From: Muribaculaceae bacterium
GTDB lineage: Bacteria > Bacteroidota > Bacteroidia > Bacteroidales > Muribaculaceae
DNA: 45,657 bases
NCBI GenBank assembly: GCA_009775265.1
Contig: VSPG01000014.1
Location: 1-45,657 of the forward strand
Direction of reading: 5' to 3'
This document shows positions 26,080 through 33,672 of the stretch, piece by piece. The position numbers and the translations under genes were made by a program. Within the stretch, counting starts at the first letter, position 1. Each line of letters starts with the position of its first letter. Below the pieces are notes generated by a model. That model did no database searches, was not told the DNA's origin, and saw nothing but the letters and a program-made list of their open reading frames with translations.

Positions 26080-28293
26080 ATGGATTCTATTGATTTCATG
26101 CCCGACGAACGCGCCGAAGCACTCGCTCTCGCCGGCCGGCTGATGAGGCTTATGCAGCCCGTGACACGACCCGGCGACACCTCTGCCGTAAGGCGTCTGT
26201 TGCAGGCCAACGCAGCCACCCTACGCCGCGACCGCTTCGGGCTGCATCCGGTGCTGCGCCACATGCACACAGCCATTCTGCTTGCCGAACGCCTCAGCCC
26301 CGACCGCAATATGGCGCTCGCACTGATGCTGTACGAGTACGTGCGCACCGGAGCGGTGGAGCGCGCGCAAATATCCGCCGACTGGGGAGAAGACGTGGCA
26401 CACATGGTAGACGGACTGCTCAACGTGGCTACGCTCTATAGCCGTAAGGCCGCCGTCGAGACCGACAATTTCCGCAAACTTCTCCTTACTTTCGCCGACG
26501 ACATACGTGTCATAATCATAATGATTGTGGACCGTCTTGCACTGATGCAGGCCATAAACCACCATCCTGACGCTGAAGCCGTGCGCCATGTGGCGGCTGA
26601 AGCCAGCTACCTTTACGCTCCCCTCGCCCATCGCCTCGGACTCTACGCCATAAAAGGCGAGCTCGAAGATCTCGCGTTCAAATACTCCAACCGCGAGATG
26701 TTCACGCGTATAGCCCGAAAACTCAACCAGACGAAAACCCACCGCGAAAAATACATCGCCGACTTCATCGAGCCTGTGCGCCGCCGCCTGAAGGCCGAAG
26801 GCCTGAATTTTGAAATCAAAGGCCGCACCAAGTCCATATCGTCGATATGGAACAAGATGAAAAAGCAAAAAAACGACCTTGACGAAATCTACGACCTTTT
26901 TGCCATCCGCATAATACTCGACGTACCTCCCGAACTCGAGAAAAACCAGTGCTGGCTTGTCTATTCCATAGTCACCGACATGTACCGCCCCAACCCGGCC
27001 CGCATGAAAGACTGGATAAGCATACCGAAAAGCAACGGCTACGAATCGCTGCATATCACCGTATACGGCCCTGAGGAAAGGTGGGTGGAAGTGCAGATAC
27101 GCACGCGCCGCATGGACCTCGTGGCCGAAAAAGGCCTTGCAGCCCATTGGCGCTACAAAGGCATCAAATCGGAAGGCGGCCTTGACACATGGATGAACAA
27201 TGTGCGCGACATCCTTGAAGCCGGCGCCGACGGGCCATTGGAACTGATGAAAAACATGCGCATGGACGTCTACGACAAAGAAGTGTTCGTGTTCACTCCC
27301 AAAGGCGATCTTTACAAACTGCCGATGGGGGCCACGCTGCTCGACTTTGCGTTCAGCATACACTCATCGGTGGGTTCGCACTGCACCGGCGGACGCGTCA
27401 ACGGCAAAAACCAGCGTCTCACATACCGCTTGCGCAGCGGCGACACCGTGGAGATTTTCACTGCACAGTCGCAGACACCTAAAACCGACTGGCTCAACAT
27501 CGCCGTCACATCCAAGGCCCGCAACAAAATCCGGGTGGCTCTCAAAGAACTTGCCGGACGCCGTGCGGAACTGGGGAAAGAACTGCTGCAGCGGCGATTC
27601 AAAAACCGAAAAATCGACATCGACGACCCGCAGCTGTCCCGTGCCATAGTCAAAGCCGGCTACAAAAACATAACTGATTTCTACACGGCAATAGCCGATG
27701 AGAAACTCGATGTCAACGATGTCATCGACCTCTACACCTCATTCGACCGCACTGACGACACCACATCTGGCTCCACACACATCTCGGCGAGCGAATACGT
27801 CATGCCCGACCCTTTGGCCGATGCGGAGCACACATCACAGTCGAGCGACATCCTCGTGATAGGCGACAACATCAAAGGCATCAACTACCGCATGGCACGC
27901 TGCTGCAACCCCATTTTCGGCGACGACGTGTTCGGATTCGTATCCTCCGAAGGGGTCATAAAAATCCACCGCAACGACTGCCCCAACGCCGACAACATAC
28001 GCCGCAACTACCCCTACCGCCTCATACGCACACGCTGGAGCGGAAAAAACGGCTCGCAGTTTGCAGCCACATTGCGCATCGTGGGACAGGACGAACTCGG
28101 CATAATAACGAACCTCACCTCGATAATCAACAAAGAGAAGAATTCGTCGTTGCGCAGCATCTCCATCGACAGCAACGACGGCCTGTTCCAAGGTTTTGTA
28201 GTGGTTGGTGTCAGCGACACCTCCGTGCTCAACCAGCTCATCAAAAAAATCAAAACAATAAAAGGAATAAAAGATGTCCAACGCAGCAAATAA
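26080..28293 (+). CDS. RelA/SpoT homologue with degenerate hydrolase domain
   Basis: This stringent-response enzyme makes (p)ppGpp from ATP and GTP/GDP. The 737 residues show the long RSH order: HD-like region (about 50-155), synthetase (about 245-380; GRTKSISSIWNKM, YDLFAIRIILD, VEVQIRT), TGS (about 410-470, MGATLLDFAFSIHSSVG) and C-terminal ACT (about 665-737). In the hydrolase region the HD pair expected in a context like LLHDVVED is Y85-E86 (LMLYEYVRT), while the later aspartate D151 remains. Synthetase residues look intact. It is therefore probably a RelA-type synthetase; a second, hydrolytic RSH elsewhere in the genome would be expected. Confidence 0.92.
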   Translation: MDSIDFMPDERAEALALAGRLMRLMQPVTRPGDTSAVRRLLQANAATLRRDRFGLHPVLRHMHTAILLAERLSPDRNMALALMLYEYVRTGAVERAQISADWGEDVAHMVDGLLNVATLYSRKAAVETDNFRKLLLTFADDIRVIIIMIVDRLALMQAINHHPDAEAVRHVAAEASYLYAPLAHRLGLYAIKGELEDLAFKYSNREMFTRIARKLNQTKTHREKYIADFIEPVRRRLKAEGLNFEIKGRTKSISSIWNKMKKQKNDLDEIYDLFAIRIILDVPPELEKNQCWLVYSIVTDMYRPNPARMKDWISIPKSNGYESLHITVYGPEERWVEVQIRTRRMDLVAEKGLAAHWRYKGIKSEGGLDTWMNNVRDILEAGADGPLELMKNMRMDVYDKEVFVFTPKGDLYKLPMGATLLDFAFSIHSSVGSHCTGGRVNGKNQRLTYRLRSGDTVEIFTAQSQTPKTDWLNIAVTSKARNKIRVALKELAGRRAELGKELLQRRFKNRKIDIDDPQLSRAIVKAGYKNITDFYTAIADEKLDVNDVIDLYTSFDRTDDTTSGSTHISASEYVMPDPLADAEHTSQSSDILVIGDNIKGINYRMARCCNPIFGDDVFGFVSSEGVIKIHRNDCPNADNIRRNYPYRLIRTRWSGKNGSQFAATLRIVGQDELGIITNLTSIINKEKNSSLRSISIDSNDGLFQGFVVVGVSDTSVLNQLIKKIKTIKGIKDVQRSK

Positions 28294-29125
28294 ACTTACA
28301 GCCATAGCCGTGCTTGCAGCCCTCGCCTCGGCTTCCTGCACATCCGAAGCCGAACGCCGCGCGGCTGCCGCCGAACAACTGCGCCAACAGGCCGAAACAC
28401 TCGTAGCGGCCGGTAGCTACGACGATGCAATGTCTCTGCTCGACTCCATCGACAACGGCTACCGCGAACAGACCGCCGTACGGCGCAACGCCATGGCCAC
28501 ACGTGCAGCCGCCATTGAAGCACGCTCGCTGCAGCAGATAGGACCGGCCGAACAGCACATGGCTGCGGCACAACTGCGCGCCGACAGCCTTGCCGCACTT
28601 TTCGTCCATATCGACGGCCCCCGCGGACTGGAAGGCTATAGCGTGGCAAAAGACATCGCACGCCAGGATGTGACACGCGACGGCGGCATTCAGCCGCGTC
28701 TCGACTCTGACGGCTATCTCAGCATAGCAGCCGTAGTCAAAGGCAAAAAAATCGGACTCAATTCCATAAGCATAACCACACAGGCCGGCACACAGCAAGT
28801 AGAGCCGGTCAGCGGCGAACGTAGCATCGTGAGCGAAGGCGCCGAGCTCACTTCGTTCCGTCAGGAGGAAGTGGCACACCTGCTTGAAGCACTCGAAGCC
28901 GCCGACGGCACACCGGTGAAAATACACCTCGACGGCACGAAGGGTTCCGTCGAAGTGAAACTCACACCTGCCTTGCGTGCCGCACTCGTGCGCTCATGGC
29001 AGTATGCAATGGCCCAGCAACAATTGCGCGCCGCCAAGCTCGAACGCGAACGCCTCGAGCGCACACTGCTCACCGCGCGCAACCATCGCGCCAACGCCCC
29101 GTTGCCCTCGCAAGGCGACGAATAA
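28274..29125 (+). CDS. Hypothetical coiled-coil lipoprotein
   Basis: The 283-residue protein has a lipoprotein-type signal (MSNAANKLTAIAVLAALASAS then Cys22-TSE; peptide given to locate the lipobox). It is rich in Ala, Glu and Arg, with helical stretches near both ends (about 25-110 and 235-275) that look like coiled coil. The middle part (about 120-230) is beta-rich, with EGYSVAKDIAR and DGYLSIAAVVKGKKIGLNSI. I do not recognise a domain. Its start overlaps the RSH stop by 20 nt, so the two are translationally linked. The gene ends one base from the convergent exported-protein gene. Confidence 0.8.
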   Translation: MSNAANKLTAIAVLAALASASCTSEAERRAAAAEQLRQQAETLVAAGSYDDAMSLLDSIDNGYREQTAVRRNAMATRAAAIEARSLQQIGPAEQHMAAAQLRADSLAALFVHIDGPRGLEGYSVAKDIARQDVTRDGGIQPRLDSDGYLSIAAVVKGKKIGLNSISITTQAGTQQVEPVSGERSIVSEGAELTSFRQEEVAHLLEALEAADGTPVKIHLDGTKGSVEVKLTPALRAALVRSWQYAMAQQQLRAAKLERERLERTLLTARNHRANAPLPSQGDE

Positions 29126-29126
29126 A

Positions 29127-29729
29127 TCAGTTGTCGGATTTTACGCCCAGCGGCCGAAGCAGATAGTACGTATATGGCAAAAGATTGAACTCTTTGCCCC
29201 ACGCCGACGGGTGCATGCCGCTGTCGCGCACATCACAAAACTGATAAGCTTCCATAATTTCTCCTCCAATACTGACCTTGAACGGCCTGCCACCGCTGTA
29301 GGCAAAAAGAGGAATTTCATCATCCGGACAAAAACCGTCCTTCGCGATACACTCGATAAGGATATGATGGGACGTGGGCTGCCGTACTATATCGTCCATA
29401 ACACCCCAGGCCGGAATTGCGACTTTTGCCGATTCGGCATCCAATGCCTGGGCAAAAACATTCACTTCCATAGTGTCTGTATGCAGCCGGACAGGCAATA
29501 ATCCCACATGCCTTTCCACGACGCTGTCAGGCCAAACCTCCACGGCCACCAAATCGTATTCCGCTCCTGAACTGTCCGTGACAATCCTGAACGACAATGA
29601 ATTTATGCCTTGAAATGACGCCAAATCATATGCATAACGGTCCGTTGGCGAAAGAAATTCAAGATCTATGTTTCGGCCGGAAAGCGAAAGCGCCAAGAAT
29701 GCCAAGAAAAGCAAAAACAATCCTTTCAT
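29127..29729 (-). CDS. Hypothetical exported protein
   Basis: The ATG at 29729 gives 200 residues with a short signal peptide (MKGLFLLFLAFLALSLSG). The mature part is beta-rich with no recognised motif (SPTDRYAYDLASFQGINSL, DLVAVEVWPDSVVERHVG). A longer start at 29762 would lie inside trkA. It follows trkA by 4 bp, so it is the last gene of the potassium-uptake unit; a role with that system is only suggested by position. Its base composition is slightly more AT-rich than its neighbours'. I do not recognise a family. Confidence 0.78.
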   Translation of the reverse strand: MKGLFLLFLAFLALSLSGRNIDLEFLSPTDRYAYDLASFQGINSLSFRIVTDSSGAEYDLVAVEVWPDSVVERHVGLLPVRLHTDTMEVNVFAQALDAESAKVAIPAWGVMDDIVRQPTSHHILIECIAKDGFCPDDEIPLFAYSGGRPFKVSIGGEIMEAYQFCDVRDSGMHPSAWGKEFNLLPYTYYLLRPLGVKSDN

Positions 29730-29733
29730 AAAT

Positions 29734-30435
29734 TCATGAAGATATGTGACGATACATTGCACGGAAATCCCGTAGGGACCCGAACACGGTGAGGACGTCG
29801 CCTGCCGACAAGGTTATATCCTCGGCCGGCGTATCGGCGGAATAAACCACCTCCAACTCGTGGCCGGATAGCCCCAGGATGTTGCTTTTGCCACTTCTGC
29901 GGCAGACGGCCACAAGATGCAGCCTGAAATTCTCCTCCATTCGCAAATCAGCCAAAGCGAGCCCGACAAAATAGTCAGGCGCCTCGAATTTTATGATATA
30001 ATGGTCTTTGTCCACCTCAAGAGAACGGATGCCGGCACCGAGTTCTATTTCGTGGGCAAGGTCGCGCGCCGCGCGCTGCTCGGGGGTGATGATTCGCTGT
30101 ATGCCGAAACCTTCCAGTATGGCTTCGTGCAGTTTGTCTATAGCGCGTGCGTAGAGGCATTTCACCCCCATTTTCTTCAGCAACGCGACAGTGCGCACGC
30201 TCGCCCCGAAGTTCTCGCCGATGGCCACTATCACCACATCTACATTGCGCAGAGGAAGCACCGACAGGGCTGCTTCTTCCGTGCTGTCTATCATATAGAC
30301 AGTGGATATATAGTCTTTTATTTCATCAATATTATTCTGCTTCACGTCCACACCGATGACCTCGTGGCCCATCTCCGTGAGGTCGCGCGCCAGATTGCTG
30401 CCGTATATTCCGAGACCTATTACAAGATAACGCAT
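29734..30435 (-). CDS. trkA: TrkA-family potassium uptake regulatory subunit
   Basis: This cytosolic RCK protein gates the TrkH/KtrB channel in response to nucleotides. The ATG at 30435 gives 233 residues: RCK_N with the Rossmann motif VIGLGIYGSNLARDL and acidic E/D pocket (VIGVDVK), then RCK_C (about 140-225; LALADLRMEENFRLHLVAV region). It has a single RCK module, as in KtrA, rather than the double module of E. coli TrkA. A TTG at 30450 could start five codons earlier and overlap the trkH stop; the ATG is preferred. It is directly downstream of trkH. Confidence 0.93.
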   Translation of the reverse strand: MRYLVIGLGIYGSNLARDLTEMGHEVIGVDVKQNNIDEIKDYISTVYMIDSTEEAALSVLPLRNVDVVIVAIGENFGASVRTVALLKKMGVKCLYARAIDKLHEAILEGFGIQRIITPEQRAARDLAHEIELGAGIRSLEVDKDHYIIKFEAPDYFVGLALADLRMEENFRLHLVAVCRRSGKSNILGLSGHELEVVYSADTPAEDITLSAGDVLTVFGSLRDFRAMYRHISS

Positions 30436-30446
30436 TTTGTATTTTT

Positions 30447-32324
30447 TCAATTAATTATTATCGGTTCTTGCGGAAAATGCACCGACGAATCTTTTCGCGA
30501 CCCCACAAGACCCATTAGAAGCGAAAGTATGCCCACCCGGCCTAAAAACATGGCTGTGGACAACAACACTTTGGAAGCGTCGCCCAGGCGGTCGGTGATT
30601 CCCAGCGACGAACCCACAGTGAACAAAGCCGACAGCACCTCGAACAGCACTTCTCGCACTCCGAGCCCCGGCTCGAGAAGCAAAACCGCAAAAGCATAGA
30701 TGCAGTAGCAAAGCATGCTGAGCACTATGACGGCATTGGCTCTGCGCACGCTCGGCAACGCTATGCTGCGATGGCAGGCGGCTACGCCTCCGTGGCCGTA
30801 CACAACCGAGCGCAGATTCAAAAGAACCACCGCGAGCGTGTTCACCTTTATGCCGCCGGCCATCGACTGCGACGCACCGCCTATCCACATCTGCATCATC
30901 ACCACAAGGAGCGTGGCCGGCAAAAAAGCCGCAGGACTAACCGACGCAAATCCCGCACTACGGGGCGTCAGAGCATTAAAAAGGCTCTGCGCACATTTCT
31001 CCCAGAGAGACATGCCCCGCAGGGTATTGTCATACTCCAATATAAAAAACGACACCGAGCCAAGAACCAACAACGCGAATGTGGTAATCAGCACCAGTTT
31101 CGTATTAAGATCGTAGACGTGCACAGGACACACCAGGCGACGCCCACGCAGCCCGGCGATTATCTTTCTGAGCCGGAGCAGAAGCACATCCTTGAAATTC
31201 ACAAGAATCGGAAAACCGACAGCACCAGCAAGCACTATTGCGGCCGTAACTACATAAATCCATTGGTTTCCAGCCATGAGGGCCGCGTTCGACATACCGT
31301 CCGGTATATTGCAGAAACCGGCATTGCAAAAAGCTGAAAGACTGAGAAATGCCGAAAACACGACCTTATCGGCAACATCCAGCCCTAATCCGTCAGGCAC
31401 GGTCATGTAAATGGCTATCGCTCCCGCCACCTCTATAACGAGCGTGAATCCCAGCACATAGAGCAACGTCGGAATCAGAGCGTTCAAACTGCGGCTGTAC
31501 ACCATGTCGCGCAGCATAAGCTGGCTGTATATGCTCGGCGCACCGCTGAAAAACAGCGCGAAGAAACTCGTGAACGTAAGCACACCCAAGCCTCCTATCT
31601 GTATAAGCGCCGAAAGAACAAGTAGCCCGAGTGGCGTGAACGTGGCCGACACGTCGAGCGGCGTAAGCCCGGTAATGCACACCGCCGAAGTGCTCACGAA
31701 CAGCGAGTCCACATAGCTTATGGGATGCACCGTACACTTCGGCAGCATCAGCACAAGCGACCCTACTAAAATAAAAAACAGGAAACTGACCGAAAGCAAC
31801 AGCGAAGGGTTGGTGCGGAAGCCCATAAGGCGTATGGCCGTGAAACTCAGGGTTACGACAGAATACGCAGCCAAGACACCGAACAGAAACACATTGCTAT
31901 ACAATATCGTGTCAAGCCATTCCACCCACGGATTCTCCGGGCGGGGATAAATCCATGACAGCAACGACAGCAGCACACCCGCATCCACTATCCATTTCAG
32001 CAGACGCGAATTGCGCAACGTGGCTTTGTAATCGAAAACGAGACCATAAACCACACCGACGGCAAACACGCCCTGCGCTACACGAAGCCCGCGGTGCAGC
32101 AACGCTTTGTCCGACGGGTTGTGATCGAATCCGAAATACAGCAGCAAATCGACTATGCAAAGAAGTGACGCTACAGCACACAGCACGGAGAGCGCCACTG
32201 AAGTTTTTCGCAAAGCCTCTCCGAACTTAAGACGGAAACGACTATAGGAATATCGCCAAAGACGCATTCTGTAGCGGGCATCAACCCATAGTCGCGCAGC
32301 CGTATGTCGGCTTTTTCGGGGCAT
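30447..32324 (-). CDS. trkH: TrkH-family potassium transporter, membrane subunit
   Basis: This is the K+-conducting subunit of a Trk/Ktr system in the inner membrane. The 625-residue protein has the four selectivity-filter loops: TSAVCITGLTPLDVS, SAFCNAGFCN, TPRSAGFASV and SQSMAGGIKVN. An N-terminal extension of about 150 residues with about four extra membrane helices precedes the core, a common Bacteroidetes feature, against about 480 residues in E. coli. ATG at 32324 is preferred over an upstream TTG at 32330 that would overlap the DUF4923 stop. It forms a unit with trkA. Confidence 0.94.
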   Translation of the reverse strand: MPRKSRHTAARLWVDARYRMRLWRYSYSRFRLKFGEALRKTSVALSVLCAVASLLCIVDLLLYFGFDHNPSDKALLHRGLRVAQGVFAVGVVYGLVFDYKATLRNSRLLKWIVDAGVLLSLLSWIYPRPENPWVEWLDTILYSNVFLFGVLAAYSVVTLSFTAIRLMGFRTNPSLLLSVSFLFFILVGSLVLMLPKCTVHPISYVDSLFVSTSAVCITGLTPLDVSATFTPLGLLVLSALIQIGGLGVLTFTSFFALFFSGAPSIYSQLMLRDMVYSRSLNALIPTLLYVLGFTLVIEVAGAIAIYMTVPDGLGLDVADKVVFSAFLSLSAFCNAGFCNIPDGMSNAALMAGNQWIYVVTAAIVLAGAVGFPILVNFKDVLLLRLRKIIAGLRGRRLVCPVHVYDLNTKLVLITTFALLVLGSVSFFILEYDNTLRGMSLWEKCAQSLFNALTPRSAGFASVSPAAFLPATLLVVMMQMWIGGASQSMAGGIKVNTLAVVLLNLRSVVYGHGGVAACHRSIALPSVRRANAVIVLSMLCYCIYAFAVLLLEPGLGVREVLFEVLSALFTVGSSLGITDRLGDASKVLLSTAMFLGRVGILSLLMGLVGSRKDSSVHFPQEPIIIN

Positions 32325-32326
32325 CG

Positions 32327-32917
32327 TCAATCAGCCTTTTCAAGTCTGAAGCCAGCGTACACACCATCGTAACTTTCAAGCATCTTTGACAACGCCGAAA
32401 GGCTGCTTTTTCCGCTCACGGCCGCAATTTTTCCTACAAGGTCGACAAGTTTCGAAATATCAAAAGTAAGAGAAAGCGACTTCCCGGTCACCTGCCATTG
32501 GGCATTGAACTTTCCACCGGCTATCTTGCCCAAGCCCTGAAGATGGAGCGTGCACGTGCCCTTCTGTCCATAGACTATCGTACCTTTCAGGGTCGCTTTT
32601 TTCAGTTTCATCACGAAAGTGGAGTCCGCTCCGACGGTCATAACCATGTTCTGAAGCCCGGCCTTGTCGTAATACCCTTTCAGTTTTGTCTCAAGCGCAG
32701 CGCCTGCAGCAGCACCCCCAAGATTTTTCAACGCATTGTCGCCTTTGAAAGTCACGGCAGGCCCGGCATACTTCCATGTCCCTTCGGGTATGGATTCAGC
32801 AGTGTTTCCGATCACAGCCCCTATCATCCCCTTGAGTGCATCAAGGGGATTTGCCGCATGCACTGCCGATGAAAAAATCAAAGATGCTACAATTATTAAA
32901 ATTCTGAAATTCTTCAT
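32327..32917 (-). CDS. DUF4923 family exported protein
   Basis: This 196-residue protein has a signal peptide (MKNFRILIIVASLIFSSAVHA) followed by the recognisable Bacteroidales DUF4923 pattern: NPLDALKGMIGAVIGNTAES, then EGTWKYAGPAVTFKGDN. The C-terminal half is beta-rich (TLHLQGLGKIAGGKFNAQW). It is probably periplasmic or associated with the outer membrane. The function is unknown. It lies 26 bp after ftsE and 2 bp before trkH, so it bridges the two in one transcript. Confidence 0.85.
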   Translation of the reverse strand: MKNFRILIIVASLIFSSAVHAANPLDALKGMIGAVIGNTAESIPEGTWKYAGPAVTFKGDNALKNLGGAAAGAALETKLKGYYDKAGLQNMVMTVGADSTFVMKLKKATLKGTIVYGQKGTCTLHLQGLGKIAGGKFNAQWQVTGKSLSLTFDISKLVDLVGKIAAVSGKSSLSALSKMLESYDGVYAGFRLEKAD

Positions 32918-32943
32918 ATCAACAGGTTCTTGTTATACGATAT

Positions 32944-33606
32944 TCATTGCTGTTCGATTTTTTTGCCCGCGCAGCGCAGCACCCGTCCAGGAAACTGATC
33001 TATAAGGCCGAGATTATGGGTGGCCACCACCACAGCCGTACCGCTTTGGGATATTTCGTAAAGCCGGCGTATGATCTGCTCTCCGGTGGCAGGGTCGAGA
33101 TTTCCGGTAGGTTCATCGGCAAGAATCAGTTCAGGGCTGTTAAGCAACGCCCGCGCTATGACAATACGTTGCTGCTCGCCGCCGCTCAATTCGTGGGGCA
33201 TCTTATAGCTCTTATTGGCCATGCCCACTTCTTCCAGCACTTTGTCGATGCGTTCCTCGCGATCTTCCGCATCCTTCCACCCTGTGGCCCGGAGCACGAA
33301 ATCAAGATTGGCAAACACGTTGCGCTCCATCAGTAGCTGGAAATCCTGAAACACGATTCCGATTTTGCGGCGCAGCATCGGCACCTGCTTGCGGCGCAGC
33401 GACGTAAGGTCGTAGTCAAAGACACGCGCATCCCCGGCCATGACAGGCACCTCTCCGTAAAACGATTTGAGCAAGGTCGACTTGCCCGACCCCACAGAGC
33501 CAATGAGATACACCATCTCGCCGGGCTGCACATCAAAACTCACGTGCTTCAGCACAACATGCTCCTTGCGCAGCAACTCAACATCTTTATATTCTATTAT
33601 CGACAT
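32944..33606 (-). CDS. ftsE: FtsE-like ABC transporter ATP-binding protein
   Basis: FtsE is the cytosolic ATPase that, with FtsX, regulates peptidoglycan hydrolysis at division. The 220-residue protein has Walker A GSVGSGKST, Q-loop VFQDFQLL, signature LSGGEQQR, Walker B LILADEP with TGNLDP, and H-loop ATHNLGL. VFQDFQLLMERNVFANLDFVL fits FtsE better than LolD/MacB, but the distinction is not absolute. No ftsX is adjacent; the next gene encodes DUF4923. It starts 66 bp from the divergent ABC-F gene. Confidence 0.85.
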   Translation of the reverse strand: MSIIEYKDVELLRKEHVVLKHVSFDVQPGEMVYLIGSVGSGKSTLLKSFYGEVPVMAGDARVFDYDLTSLRRKQVPMLRRKIGIVFQDFQLLMERNVFANLDFVLRATGWKDAEDREERIDKVLEEVGMANKSYKMPHELSGGEQQRIVIARALLNSPELILADEPTGNLDPATGEQIIRRLYEISQSGTAVVVATHNLGLIDQFPGRVLRCAGKKIEQQ

Positions 33607-33624
33607 CGTTTTAGCTATTTAATG

Positions 33625-33632
33625 CAAAGCTA
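33625..33632 (-). promoter_or_regulatory. -7 box for ftsE
   Basis: On the minus strand TAGCTTTG matches TAnnTTTG, 18 bp before the ATG at 33606. The nearest TTTG (33656-33659) is 23 bp away, slightly too far. Confidence 0.45.
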
Positions 33633-33644
33633 CTAATTTTTTAG

Positions 33645-33652
33645 TAATTTTG
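33645..33652 (+). promoter_or_regulatory. -7 box for the ABC-F gene
   Basis: TAATTTTG matches TAnnTTTG, 20 bp before the ATG at 33673. There is no clear -33 element. It is divergent from the ftsE box within a 66-bp gap. Confidence 0.45.
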
Positions 33653-33672
33653 TAGCAAAATTGCTTCAATAT

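Noticed and set aside
26221..27363. Open frame of 380 codons antisense to the RSH gene
   Set aside because: The opposite strand encodes well-conserved RSH domains throughout; the antisense protein is low-complexity in character.
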